This document shows positions 25,076 to 34,097 of a stretch of 64,000 nt of DNA, piece by piece; position 1 is the stretch's first letter; each line of letters opens with the position of its first letter. The translations under genes were made by a program, and so were the position numbers. The DNA is from an uncultured Oscillospiraceae bacterium. Lineage in GTDB: Bacteria > Bacillota > Clostridia > Oscillospirales > Oscillospiraceae. The notes under the pieces are model-generated. The model was given only the letters and a program-made list of their open reading frames with translations. It had not been told where the DNA came from and searched no databases. Where the stretch lies: the NCBI GenBank assembly GCA_900759385.1, contig CAAEUZ010000099.1:1-64000 (forward strand), given 5' to 3'.

Positions 25076-27505
25076 TTAACCTATCGCCTCAACAAACCGC
25101 ATCAGCATGGCCGCGCACTGCGCGCGGGTGGCGGTGTTTGCGGGCAGGAGCGCGTCGTCGCTCACGCCGGTGATGACGCCGTTGTTCAGCGCCCAGCTCA
25201 TCGCGTCAAACGCCCATATGCTCACGGTCTCTCCGTCGTCAAAGACGCCCACGCCGCTGCCGTCGGTCTCCGGCTCACCCGCGTAGCGGTAGAGCATGGT
25301 GGCGAGCTGCTCGCGGGTGACGTAATCGGTCGCGTTCTCGCCGTCGCTCACGCCCTCGGCCACCGCCCACTCGCGAGCGGTCTCAATCCAGCCGTCGCCG
25401 GTGACTGTCTCGCCGTCAACGCGGGCGAGGATAGCCCACACCATCGCGCGGGTCATCGTGCCGTCTGGGTCAAACAGCGTGTCGCTCACGCCGTCCATCA
25501 GGCCGCCCACGTAGACGTAGCCGACCGCGTCATAGTACCACGCACCGGCGCTTACGTCGGTGAAGGGCAGCGCTGCGCCGTCGGTGAAGTACACGCGCAC
25601 GGTGACGTCGTGGTTCGGCATGGTGAACGTCGTGCCGTCGATGCGCTCGCCGTCCACGGTGATGTAGTCAAGCTCATAGCCCGCGTCGGGCGTGGCGGTG
25701 ACGGTGATGGTGCTGCCAGCCGAAGCGTTCGTGAGGCTCAGCTTCGCCTCGCCGCCCTCGCCGACAATGAGGTCTATGTCGTAGGTGTCGGGGATATTGA
25801 CGACGGGGCTGAACACGGCGCGGACGGTCACATTCTCGGCGGGCATGGTGAAGCTGTTGCCGCTGATGGTCACATCGCCCTCAACGACCTCCCAGCGCGA
25901 GAAGCGCCAGCCGTTGTCGGGGTCGGCGGTGAGGGTGACGGTCGTACCCGCCTCGGCGGTGGCCGGAGACGCGGACGCGCTGCCCTTGCCGTCGGTCAAC
26001 ACGGTGACGGTGTACTCAGCGGGCTTGACCGTCACCTTGCAGGTGGCGGATTTCCCGCTGCCGTCCGCCGCCGTGGCGGTGATGGTGGCCTCGCCTGCGG
26101 CCTTGGCGGTGACTTTACCGTTGGTGTCCACGGTGGCAACGGCCTCGTCACTGCTGCTCCAATTCACGGCCTTGTTGGTGGCATCTTCAGGCTGCACCGT
26201 GGCGGTCAGGGTTGCGCTGCCACCGGTGTATAGGGCAAGTTCGGACTTGTTCAGTGTTACGCTGTTGACAAGAACCGGGGCGGGATTGATCGTCAGTGTA
26301 AACTCCTTGCTGTCGCTGCCGCTGTCTTTGTTGGTTGCGGTCACGGTAAAGGTAGAAGAACCCACTGCGCTGGGGGTACCAGTGATTGTGCCGTCACTGT
26401 TCAGCGTCAGACCGTCGGGCAGGGTACCGTTGGTGACGCTCCAACTCGTAGGATTATTGTCCGCCGCAAGGGGCTGGTTGTATGCGGTGTTCACCGTGCC
26501 TTCGGACAGGCTCGTGGTGGTGATCTTCGGCGGCGCATTAGTAATGTTTCCCGTCAAGGTGCCGCCTTCTTCGGTGGTCACGGTGCCGTTGTTGGTCAAA
26601 GTCTTTCCATCCGGGACGGTCAGGCTGGCGTCCTTTCCGATGGTCAGGGTTTCGTCCGTACCGATCTCCAAGTCCTCCTGCAAGGTCACATTGCCGTAGA
26701 CGGTGCCGCTATTGCCGTTAAAAACGATACCTCCGCTTTCACCATCTGCTCCAATCTGAAAGCTATCGGGAAATCCATTTATAATCCCCCCTGTTTTGCC
26801 TTCCGTATCCACCATGGCGTTGCCACTGACGGTCAGGCTGGAAGGACCACTGGTATAGAGCCGCATAAAGTAAATTCCTACAACTGAATCGCTGACGGTC
26901 AGATTTCCGTCATTTATCGTAGCAGTACTTTTGCATGCGTCACCAGCGGCTAACTGAACTCCGTAATATTGCACATTTGAAATCGTAACATCCGCACTGT
27001 TGATACCCAGGTTCACATTCTTTGAACCAATAAGCACAATTCCCGAGTCATTGCTAACATTCTTGACTTCTAGGCTGCCAGGACCTGAGATAGACAAGGA
27101 GGCATCGCCAGCCTTGGACACCACACGAATTCCGCCGGTTCCCGTTATGTTACTCGTTCCTTGGGATACTACTATTGTGAGAGAAACATCAGCAGACTGA
27201 CTAAAAGCGATCACACTACCGGGATATGTGAAACCTCCTCCAACAGTCACATCTTGATAGTTAACAATCTTCGCCTCATTCAGCGTAAGGGTGGCAGTGG
27301 CGGCGTCATAGGAAAACTGACCATTGGCAGGTTCCGTACCGTCAACTTTTGTCCAAGTTCCATTTTGGTTTTCATAGCAGCCGCTTTCTGTGATTTTCTG
27401 ACCGCCTACATACAGCTCAATTTCTCCCGCCGCCAGCGCCGTGACGGGCAGCAGGCACAGGCACAGGGCAAGAGCCATGCACAGGCTTAAAACTTTCTTC
27501 CGCAT
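25076..27505 (-). CDS. Large SLH-domain surface protein with Ig-like and InlB-type repeats
   Basis: 809-residue exported protein. A signal peptide (about 1-26, ending ALA) is followed by about 300 residues of repetitive beta-rich sequence with many short Val/Ile/Gly strands (possibly a right-handed beta-helix). Then come a putative Ig fold (about 330-410, DGTITGTPSAVGSSTFTVTA), a bacterial Ig-like group 2 domain (about 415-495, EDATNKAVNWSSSDEAVATV) and two copies of an InlB B-repeat-like module (GSASASPATAEAG...; TVRAVF). Three SLH repeats end the protein (about 645-805), anchoring it to wall polymer. No catalytic motif seen; adhesin or S-layer-associated role likely. The 5' third is more AT-rich than the SLH part. 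Ribosome site AAGGAG lies inside the preceding small gene. Confidence 0.88.
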   Translation of the reverse strand: MRKKVLSLCMALALCLCLLPVTALAAGEIELYVGGQKITESGCYENQNGTWTKVDGTEPANGQFSYDAATATLTLNEAKIVNYQDVTVGGGFTYPGSVIAFSQSADVSLTIVVSQGTSNITGTGGIRVVSKAGDASLSISGPGSLEVKNVSNDSGIVLIGSKNVNLGINSADVTISNVQYYGVQLAAGDACKSTATINDGNLTVSDSVVGIYFMRLYTSGPSSLTVSGNAMVDTEGKTGGIINGFPDSFQIGADGESGGIVFNGNSGTVYGNVTLQEDLEIGTDETLTIGKDASLTVPDGKTLTNNGTVTTEEGGTLTGNITNAPPKITTTSLSEGTVNTAYNQPLAADNNPTSWSVTNGTLPDGLTLNSDGTITGTPSAVGSSTFTVTATNKDSGSDSKEFTLTINPAPVLVNSVTLNKSELALYTGGSATLTATVQPEDATNKAVNWSSSDEAVATVDTNGKVTAKAAGEATITATAADGSGKSATCKVTVKPAEYTVTVLTDGKGSASASPATAEAGTTVTLTADPDNGWRFSRWEVVEGDVTISGNSFTMPAENVTVRAVFSPVVNIPDTYDIDLIVGEGGEAKLSLTNASAGSTITVTATPDAGYELDYITVDGERIDGTTFTMPNHDVTVRVYFTDGAALPFTDVSAGAWYYDAVGYVYVGGLMDGVSDTLFDPDGTMTRAMVWAILARVDGETVTGDGWIETAREWAVAEGVSDGENATDYVTREQLATMLYRYAGEPETDGSGVGVFDDGETVSIWAFDAMSWALNNGVITGVSDDALLPANTATRAQCAAMLMRFVEAIG

Positions 27506-27506
27506 T

Positions 27507-27654
27507 TCAATCGGTCTCCTTCCGGTGGTATGCCGCCGCGCCCAGAGCGAACCCGGCGGCCAGGGCGGCCAGGACGAGCGCGGCGGCGTACACGCGCGTC
27601 TGCCGCTGCCGCTCCTTTGCCCGCACCCGCTCCTTTACGAGCGCCACGCGCGTT

Positions 27655-27668
<14 letters not shown>
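27507..27668 (-). CDS. Small membrane protein coupled to the SLH protein
   Basis: 53-residue protein with a charged, helical N-terminal half rich in Arg/Lys/Glu (ALVKERVRAKERQRQTR) and one hydrophobic helix (YAAALVLAALAAGFALGAAA). I chose the GTG at 27668 because AAAGGGGG lies seven bases upstream. Its stop ends one base before the SLH gene start, and it contains that gene's ribosome site, so the two are coupled. Its own start overlaps the end of the leader reading frame by 14 bases. Not a family I recognise; it may help export or insert the surface protein. Confidence 0.5.
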
Positions 27669-27888
<220 letters not shown>

Positions 27889-27930
27889 GCCCCGCCCTCC
27901 TCATTCTTCGCGGCCAAACCGCTTGTATCC

Positions 27931-27959
27931 ATTATATATGACTTTTCCCAACCTGGCAA
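27931..27959 (-). promoter_or_regulatory. Outer promoter of the SLH-protein leader
   Basis: TTGCCA and a perfect TATAAT with a 17-base spacer, about 50 bases after the LysR stop codon and about 43 bases before the leader ATG. Confidence 0.7.
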
Positions 27960-28009
27960 GAGGGAGAAACCTGCATATCCGGGCACTCCGCCAAGCGGTG
28001 TTCAGAGCC

Positions 28010-28900
28010 CTAAAACACCAGTGACTCAGGGCCTGACGACTGACTTATACTCAGTATATGATTTAGTACGCTGGATGCGGATTCAGACAGGCTGCGGTTT
28101 CCCGGCCAGCTGATATACACTGCACGTTTTGACAGGGGATCGTCTACATATACGAAAGACAGCAGCTGGTTGTCCACCGGCATCTTTGTAATAAGCGCGA
28201 TGCCTTTGCCGAGATAAACATCTGTTGCCAGTGTGGGATAATCCTGAGAATACACAATTTTGGGGGTTATATCATGCTGCTTGAACATGTTTTTTACATG
28301 CAGGTCCATATATGAATTTGGTGCGACCATGCATATTGTTTCGTCGCGCAGCTCTTCAATGGTAATACTGCTTCTAAAAGCATATTTGCTCGATGACGGA
28401 ACAAGGAGCATGATTTGCTGATAAGCTATTTTCTCTGACAGGCAGCCTTCTTCCTGCGTGTCATTTGTGGTTATAACGAGATCATACTCGCCATTGCGAA
28501 GCATCGGGAAAAAATCCACATAAGTCTGGCGAACATCCAGAACAACATTCACATTTTCAAGATTAAAGCCCTTTAGGAACCACGGAGTTAAATTATGGGT
28601 GGTGTTTACAAAGCAGCCTATGTGAACTTCCCCATTTTCTCCGCTTTTCCTTAACAGTTCAAAGCCGCTGTCAATAGCGTCCAAACCTTTTTGCACGTAA
28701 GGATACAGCGTTTTCCCGTATGATGTCAACTCAATGTTTCTCTTTCCGTGCCGAATAAAAAGTGGCAAATTAAGCTCGCTCTCCAAATCCTTGATAGCAG
28801 AGCTGACGCTTGACTGAGCAACAAACAGATTGCGAGCGGCCTCTGTAAAGTTCATGGTTTTGGCAATTTCGCAAAAGTAACGCAGCTGCATTAAAGTCAT
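28010..28900 (-). CDS. LysR-family transcriptional regulator
   Basis: 296 residues. The N-terminal winged helix-turn-helix (LRYFCEIAKTMNFTEAARNL; SSVSSAIKDLESELNLPLF) lies at residues 6-50. A co-inducer-binding domain follows, with HIGCFVNTTHNLTPWFLKGF and YDLVITTNDTQEEGC. It lies 100 bases downstream of the flavin reductase gene on the same strand and faces the shared divergent promoter region at 31004-31190, so it probably controls the first half of the catabolic island. The effector is unknown. Composition is markedly more AT-rich than the flanking core genes. Confidence 0.92.
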   Translation of the reverse strand: MTLMQLRYFCEIAKTMNFTEAARNLFVAQSSVSSAIKDLESELNLPLFIRHGKRNIELTSYGKTLYPYVQKGLDAIDSGFELLRKSGENGEVHIGCFVNTTHNLTPWFLKGFNLENVNVVLDVRQTYVDFFPMLRNGEYDLVITTNDTQEEGCLSEKIAYQQIMLLVPSSSKYAFRSSITIEELRDETICMVAPNSYMDLHVKNMFKQHDITPKIVYSQDYPTLATDVYLGKGIALITKMPVDNQLLSFVYVDDPLSKRAVYISWPGNRSLSESASSVLNHILSISQSSGPESLVF

Positions 28901-29000
28901 ATTATAAACAGCCTCCTATCAATTTGATAAGAGAATAACATGACAATTTATAAAATGCAAGGGGCGGGGCATTCGTTGCCCCGCCCCGATTCCTGATTGT

Positions 29001-30983
29001 TCAAACTTTACGCATTACTTCGTACGCACCGGAAATGGCCGTTCTGATATTCCCTATACCGGTGCCGTCGCCGAGTTCATATACCTCGATGCCGGTTCCG
29101 GCAAGTTCATCGGCAAGGGACTTGTTGGGCTTGAGACCGATAGCAAATATAACATCATCGGCGGGAATTTCCACCTTGTTTCCGGCCTTGTCGGTTACTA
29201 TGGCGCCGTTATCGGTGACTTCTGTAAGCATGCAGCCGGTCTTGATTGTTACGTGGTTGTAGTCAAGGAGATCTCTCAGCATATTATCCACGGCCTGCGG
29301 AACCGCCATGCCGGCTGAGAGAATATCGTCGAGAGCTTCAACCAGGGTAACATTTTTCTTTTGATAAGCGGCAAGATCGTATGCGAGCTCGCTGCCCGTC
29401 AGGCCGCCGCCGACAACGACGACGTTCTGCCCAACGCTGCGTTTGCCCATAAGCACATCATAGCACACCGCCGCATTCTTTTTATCGCGCCCGGGAATAG
29501 GAGGCACGAAATGTTCCGAGCCTACAGCAAGAACTGCCACATCGGGCTTGAGCGCTGTTATGTCCTCCGAGGTCATTGCGCAGTTGAGCTCAACATTGAC
29601 GTTCAGAGCCTTCAGCTGGTTCTTGTACCAGTCATTGAGCCTTGCTATTCCGCGCTTGAACGGATGCGCACCGGCCTCAATAAGGTGTCCGCCAAGTTCA
29701 CCGCTGCGCTCATAAATAGTTACGTCATGCCCGCAAACAGCGGCAACACGAGCGGCTTCCATACCGGCAAGGCCGCCGCCGATAACAGCAACCTTTTTGC
29801 TGACGGGAGCCTTGCGCAGATCGTAGCTGTTCTCAAGGAAAACGGCGGGGTTGACGGCGCACATGGGCATGCCGCCGTCAAACAGCGTTGCAGTGCAGTT
29901 ATGACAGCAAATGCAGGGACGAATGGTTTCGGGCCGCCCCATGAGAAGCTTCTGCGGGTAGTGCGGCTCTGCCAGAGAGGCGCGGCCGAGCACTATGCCG
30001 TCAATCCAGCCCTCAGCCAGGGCCTTTTCACAGAGATCGGGATCGTCCATTTTACCGGCAAGAAATACGGGGATGGACACAGCCTCTTTTATTGCCTTTG
30101 CCAAACCGAGGTTATAGCAGTAGTCCATGTAATAAGGAGGATTGGCATAATAGAATCCGTCATAGCATCCGGAATTACAGTTGAGCATGTCCACACCATA
30201 TTCCTCAAGTTTTTTGACTATTTCAACGGCCTGCTCGAGTGAACGCCCAAATTCGTTTTCTCCAGTAAGCGAAGCTTTGCCAAAATCAGTCATAAAGTGC
30301 TTTATGGAAAAACGAATGCTGACGGGAAAATCCTTGCCAACGGCTTCTTTGATGCCAACAATCAGCTGCCTGACGAAATTCAGCCGACCATCCAGGTCTC
30401 CGCCATATTCGTCCGTGCGATGGTTCATGGATGGGGTGGAGAACTGATCCAGCAGGTAGCCCCAGTGCATACCGTGGATTTCAATACCGTCAAAGCCGGA
30501 GCTCTTTGCAAGAAGGGCGAGCTTTATAGACGAATCCACCTTGAGCTGGATTTCCTCCTTGGTCATCGGAACGGTAAGCCTCTGGGGGTCATAGAGGTAG
30601 GGTATTTCTGAAGCAGACTTCTGATAAAGCCGCATGCGTCCGTGCCCCACAGAATCCTGGAAAAAGATTTTGGCGCCGTACTTGTGAATACGATCTGTAA
30701 GCTTGATTGCTCCATACCTGAAAGTCTTTGGGGCGCGAAGCGGGGTCTGTGCGTCGTCAATAGGGTGAGCACCGTTTACTGTGGTCTCGCATTGTGCTGA
30801 GCCAAGAGTTATGAGCCCGAAGCCGCCGCGGGCGCGTTCGGTCAGATAATCAATAAAATTGTCAGAATAGTCTCCATTAGGATTCAGCTGACCGAAGTTG
30901 GCACCCATAGGAGATACGGCATATCTGTTTTTGAGCGTTACGCCGGCAATCTTTATCGGCTTGAATGAATTTTCATACTTCAT
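29001..30983 (-). CDS. Old-yellow-enzyme family NADH:flavin / enoate reductase with Fe-S cluster
   Basis: 660-residue three-part enzyme of the 2,4-dienoyl-CoA reductase / BaiCD / FldZ group. The N-terminal TIM barrel (about 1-350) binds FMN (YAVSPMGANFG; FDGIEIHGMHWGYLLDQF). A [4Fe-4S] site (CICCHNCTATLFDGGMPMC, about residue 350) links to a C-terminal FAD/NAD domain with two dinucleotide loops (VAVIGGGLAGMEAARVAA and VVVVGGGLTGSELAYDLA). It reduces an activated C=C bond with electrons from NADH; free acid, CoA ester or other enone cannot be told apart. Ribosome site GGGAGG. The substrate is likely related to the alcohol dehydrogenases divergently encoded next door. Confidence 0.9.
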   Translation of the reverse strand: MKYENSFKPIKIAGVTLKNRYAVSPMGANFGQLNPNGDYSDNFIDYLTERARGGFGLITLGSAQCETTVNGAHPIDDAQTPLRAPKTFRYGAIKLTDRIHKYGAKIFFQDSVGHGRMRLYQKSASEIPYLYDPQRLTVPMTKEEIQLKVDSSIKLALLAKSSGFDGIEIHGMHWGYLLDQFSTPSMNHRTDEYGGDLDGRLNFVRQLIVGIKEAVGKDFPVSIRFSIKHFMTDFGKASLTGENEFGRSLEQAVEIVKKLEEYGVDMLNCNSGCYDGFYYANPPYYMDYCYNLGLAKAIKEAVSIPVFLAGKMDDPDLCEKALAEGWIDGIVLGRASLAEPHYPQKLLMGRPETIRPCICCHNCTATLFDGGMPMCAVNPAVFLENSYDLRKAPVSKKVAVIGGGLAGMEAARVAAVCGHDVTIYERSGELGGHLIEAGAHPFKRGIARLNDWYKNQLKALNVNVELNCAMTSEDITALKPDVAVLAVGSEHFVPPIPGRDKKNAAVCYDVLMGKRSVGQNVVVVGGGLTGSELAYDLAAYQKKNVTLVEALDDILSAGMAVPQAVDNMLRDLLDYNHVTIKTGCMLTEVTDNGAIVTDKAGNKVEIPADDVIFAIGLKPNKSLADELAGTGIEVYELGDGTGIGNIRTAISGAYEVMRKV

Positions 30984-31003
30984 TGTATTTCCTCCCGTTA
31001 TTT

Positions 31004-31066
31004 ATAGTGGCGCAGCTTCATTTATGAGCTGATACCACTATAATCAGCGGGGTTGCAAATTTCCAA
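31004..31066 (-). promoter_or_regulatory. Promoter and dyad operator of the flavin reductase gene
   Basis: On the minus strand TTGGAA (31061-31066), an 18-base spacer and TATAGT (31037-31042). The -10 overlaps a long dyad: ATAGTGG (31004-31010) with CCACTAT (31035-31041), enclosing CAGCT...AGCTG. This is well placed for LysR or repressor binding. Confidence 0.55.
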
Positions 31067-31162
31067 TACAGTTATCCGATTGAAAGACAGTGCGTGATTA
31101 ATTTAACAGCATATCAATGGCTGTTATAGACGATGCCTATTAATATAACGTGAATCTGTATT

Positions 31163-31190
31163 TTGCATTAGTGCAGCTTCATGTTAAAAT
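31163..31190 (+). promoter_or_regulatory. Promoter of the first alcohol dehydrogenase operon
   Basis: TTGCAT, a 16-base spacer and TAAAAT, 44 bases before the start. The spacer contains GCAGCTTCAT (31173-31182), the same 10-mer found in the divergent dyad at 31012-31021. Confidence 0.6.
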
Positions 31191-31234
31191 GCAGTCAAAG
31201 ACAGAGACAAAAGTAATATACAGGAGAGATTAAA

Positions 31235-32386
31235 ATGAATAGTTTTAGTTATAATTCCCAGACGGCGATGGTTTTTGGACGTTTTTGCGTCGAAAGAAAC
31301 GCAGATTTCTTTAGAAAATATGGCAAGCGCGCGGTCGTCTTTACGACGGCATTCCCCCCGGGGCATGTGAACCTGGGACTCGAAGATATGAAACAGACCC
31401 TGAGCAAAATCGGGGTTGATTACCTGGTGGTTGATCATGTATACACGGATCCTCCTGTTGAAAAGGTATGCGAACTTGCAAACGAGATAAGAGGATACGG
31501 CGCAGACTTTTTCGTAGCTGTGGGCGGCGGGTCTGCAATGGACACCGCCAAGGCGGCTGCGCTGCTTCTTAAATATCCTGATGACGCCGATCCATACGAA
31601 GTATTCTGGGGCGACAGGAAGCCGGCCGACAGCATACAGTCAGAGCTGAGCATTCCGCTTTTCACGGTTCCTACTACAGCGGGAACCGGAGCAGAGGCAA
31701 CACCGTTTGCTGTCCTCACACGTTCCGACATTCACACGAAGCGCACCATGTATCATAATGCGTATCCAACGGCGGCGTTTCTGGATGCGCGATACATAAT
31801 CGGCTCTCCCAAGCCGCTTTTACACGCTGGAATATTTGACGCGTTAGCACATGGCATTGAGAGCAGCCTTCATACGGGCAGCACTCCCATGGGTAAAATG
31901 CTCGCAAGCTTTGGCTTCAGCCTTTTCAAGTCTTTTAAGGACAGGCTTATAAGTTTTGACCTTACTGACGAAGACTACGACAGCATGATGCTTGCTGCTT
32001 TCGTTCAAGGGCTAGCATGCATGCAGTCCAGCACGACCATACCGCATGGCTTGGGCTATCCGCTCTCTTACGACCGCGGGGTATCTCACGGACTGGCATG
32101 CGGCGTGTTCCTTGGCGAATATCTCAAGGGTTTTAAAAACAAAGATGAGGTTGAACATATAGTACGGGAATGCGGCTTCGACAACAGCGGGGACTTTGCA
32201 GATTACTGCGATTTGATAATGAAGGACGACATTCATATTGAAGTTACTTACGGAGATATAGAAACCTGGACAGATAACTTTATGCAAACGCAAACGGTAA
32301 GACTTGAGACCAACCCGGAGCCGCTTGCCAGGGAGGACATAGAGAGACTTTACAGATGCTCTCTGAGAAGGTTTTTGAAAACCTGA
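31235..32386 (+). CDS. Iron-containing alcohol dehydrogenase (first)
   Basis: 383 residues of the group III (Fe-ADH) family. NAD-binding GGGSAMDTAKAAA lies near residue 97. The metal ligands are in GIFDALAHGIES (Asp and His, about 195-206), TIPHGLGYPL (His, about 268) and GVSHGLACG (His, about 283). Such enzymes interconvert aldehydes or ketones and alcohols. Ribosome site AGGAGAG. First gene of a run of seven on the plus strand up to the terminator at 38289. Product specificity is unknown. Confidence 0.92.
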   Translation: MNSFSYNSQTAMVFGRFCVERNADFFRKYGKRAVVFTTAFPPGHVNLGLEDMKQTLSKIGVDYLVVDHVYTDPPVEKVCELANEIRGYGADFFVAVGGGSAMDTAKAAALLLKYPDDADPYEVFWGDRKPADSIQSELSIPLFTVPTTAGTGAEATPFAVLTRSDIHTKRTMYHNAYPTAAFLDARYIIGSPKPLLHAGIFDALAHGIESSLHTGSTPMGKMLASFGFSLFKSFKDRLISFDLTDEDYDSMMLAAFVQGLACMQSSTTIPHGLGYPLSYDRGVSHGLACGVFLGEYLKGFKNKDEVEHIVRECGFDNSGDFADYCDLIMKDDIHIEVTYGDIETWTDNFMQTQTVRLETNPEPLAREDIERLYRCSLRRFLKT

Positions 32387-32419
32387 CCAACTGTAGAAAA
32401 CGAGGAGGGGCGGATTGGA

Positions 32420-33778
32420 ATGGAATGGCTGTATTTTGGGCTTCTGATTGCAATCATTCTCGTAATGTTCATAGTACTGAAACGGCCGATGTATGAAGCT
32501 ATGGCTGTTGGCTTTCTGGCGGTGGTGATAGCCCTGGGGAAAATCGGAAGCATAGGGCAATACTTCGCAAGTACGGTCAGCTTTTATGCATTATACATGA
32601 TAGCGGCATTCATAGTTTTCGGCTCTGTACTTGAACGGTCAAACGTTATTCAGGATATGATAGATATAATCATATCCCTTGTGGGCCGCTTTTCCGGCGG
32701 CGCCGGGTACGTTGCGCTTCTGGCCTCTTCGGCGATGGGGGCATTGAGCGCCTCAGGCCCGGGGAATGCAGCAGCTGTAGGCACGATTACAATCCCAACG
32801 ATGAAAAGAACAGGCTTTTCTGCGGAGCTTGCAGCTACAATAGAAATGGCCGCCAGCGCACTGGGACCTGTGATACCACCGAGCAACACCATCGTGATAA
32901 TGTATACAACATTGGAAACCCTGTACCCGGGGCGATTCGGTTTTTCCGAGTACTGGATGTTTTCGTGGGTGATTGCTTTTTGGTTTATCGCACAACGTTT
33001 TATAACACTGTTCGTACTTATAAAGAAGTATAAGGTCAAGCCCGTTCCAAGGGAAGAGCGCATGCCGATAAAAACGGCGCTGAAGAAAGGCTGGCAATCG
33101 CTTCTGCTCCCTGTGGTTGTGTTTCTTCCGCTCTTTCTTGAGGCTCAATTTAATGATACCTTCATAACCGCCCAGCTTGGAAGCAGCGGAGCCTCCACAT
33201 TTACCGCCGTCCTGCTCGAAACGACCCCCAGCCTCTGTGTACTCTTTATACTGGCAATATGCAAAGGAAAAGGACAGTCCATATCCGTGAAAAGGCTCAC
33301 GGGCATGATCTACGACTGCGTTGAAAATGCGGCGCCTGTCATAGTAATGGTGTTCTTCGGCTTCGCAATCAGCGAAGTGTTTGATGATGCCGGGGTAATG
33401 GATGGTATTGCGGCGTCACTGTCCGGAATGAACATACCGCTATGGGTTGTGTGCTGGATAGCACCGCTGGTATTCACAGTCTTGGGAATGTTCCTGGAAG
33501 GTACAGCAATCATACTTATGTTCGGACCGATATTTATTCCTCTGGCTGCATCTGTAGGAATTCACCCAATGCTCGCAGCGGCAATGACAAACGCCATGAG
33601 TTACGCAATGGGACATATGACGCCGCCGTTCGCCCTGTGTTTCTTTATATGTATGGGAATTGCGGAGAGCGAATTCGGAAAGACAACCAAGCTTACTATC
33701 GTTTGGTGTGTAGCTCAGTATATACTTTCTGTACTAATACTATACGGTGCATTGCCAATGTTTGGGATGCTGTCGTGA
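32420..33778 (+). CDS. TRAP-type large permease (DctM-like), first copy
   Basis: 452-residue integral membrane protein with about 11-12 hydrophobic segments. Its core ASGPGNAAAVGTITIPTMKR and GPVIPPS motifs match the DctM subunit of tripartite TRAP importers, which take up organic acids with a sodium gradient. The second inverted half has GMFLEGTAIILMFGPIFIPL and GHMTPPFALCFF. No periplasmic receptor (DctP or TAXI) and no normal four-helix DctQ is encoded nearby. Instead a two-helix protein follows. Ribosome site GAGGAGGGG. Close relatives are at 45761-47116 and 47473-48834. Confidence 0.85.
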   Translation: MEWLYFGLLIAIILVMFIVLKRPMYEAMAVGFLAVVIALGKIGSIGQYFASTVSFYALYMIAAFIVFGSVLERSNVIQDMIDIIISLVGRFSGGAGYVALLASSAMGALSASGPGNAAAVGTITIPTMKRTGFSAELAATIEMAASALGPVIPPSNTIVIMYTTLETLYPGRFGFSEYWMFSWVIAFWFIAQRFITLFVLIKKYKVKPVPREERMPIKTALKKGWQSLLLPVVVFLPLFLEAQFNDTFITAQLGSSGASTFTAVLLETTPSLCVLFILAICKGKGQSISVKRLTGMIYDCVENAAPVIVMVFFGFAISEVFDDAGVMDGIAASLSGMNIPLWVVCWIAPLVFTVLGMFLEGTAIILMFGPIFIPLAASVGIHPMLAAAMTNAMSYAMGHMTPPFALCFFICMGIAESEFGKTTKLTIVWCVAQYILSVLILYGALPMFGMLS

Positions 33779-33788
33779 GGTGCGTGAT

Positions 33789-34097
33789 ATGAAAGAAAAA
33801 CTGATTAATCTGACAAAAACAATATTTTCATATGTCACCGCAGCACTGATGGCAATATTTGTGCTTATCCTTGCTGCATATATTGTCGCACTTATAATAG
33901 GCGGGGACACGGGAATAGCTATAGACCATTTCTTTTCAGCCAGCGTTTTGCCGATTATGTATATTGTTAGCGTCGTTACTTCGTTTGTTGGTATTCTCAA
34001 CATGTACCTGCGCGGGAAGAAGGCGTTTACGATGGAATCAGGTACCGGCAAAAACAATAAAAAAGACGAAAACAAGACAAAGGAGACGGAAAAATGA
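33789..34097 (+). CDS. Small two-helix membrane protein paired with TRAP permease
   Basis: 102 residues. Two hydrophobic helices (about 12-36 and 50-70) are joined by a short acidic loop and followed by GILNMYLRGKKAF and a Lys/Glu-rich tail (KNNKKDENKTKETEK). The start at 33789 has GAGGTG upstream. It ends overlapping the next gene by ATGA. The same layout and the GI(L/V).MYLRG(K/E)KA signature recur in the protein at 47146-47421, also directly after a TRAP large permease. It probably replaces the DctQ small subunit; this is inference. Confidence 0.75.
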   Translation: MKEKLINLTKTIFSYVTAALMAIFVLILAAYIVALIIGGDTGIAIDHFFSASVLPIMYIVSVVTSFVGILNMYLRGKKAFTMESGTGKNNKKDENKTKETEK

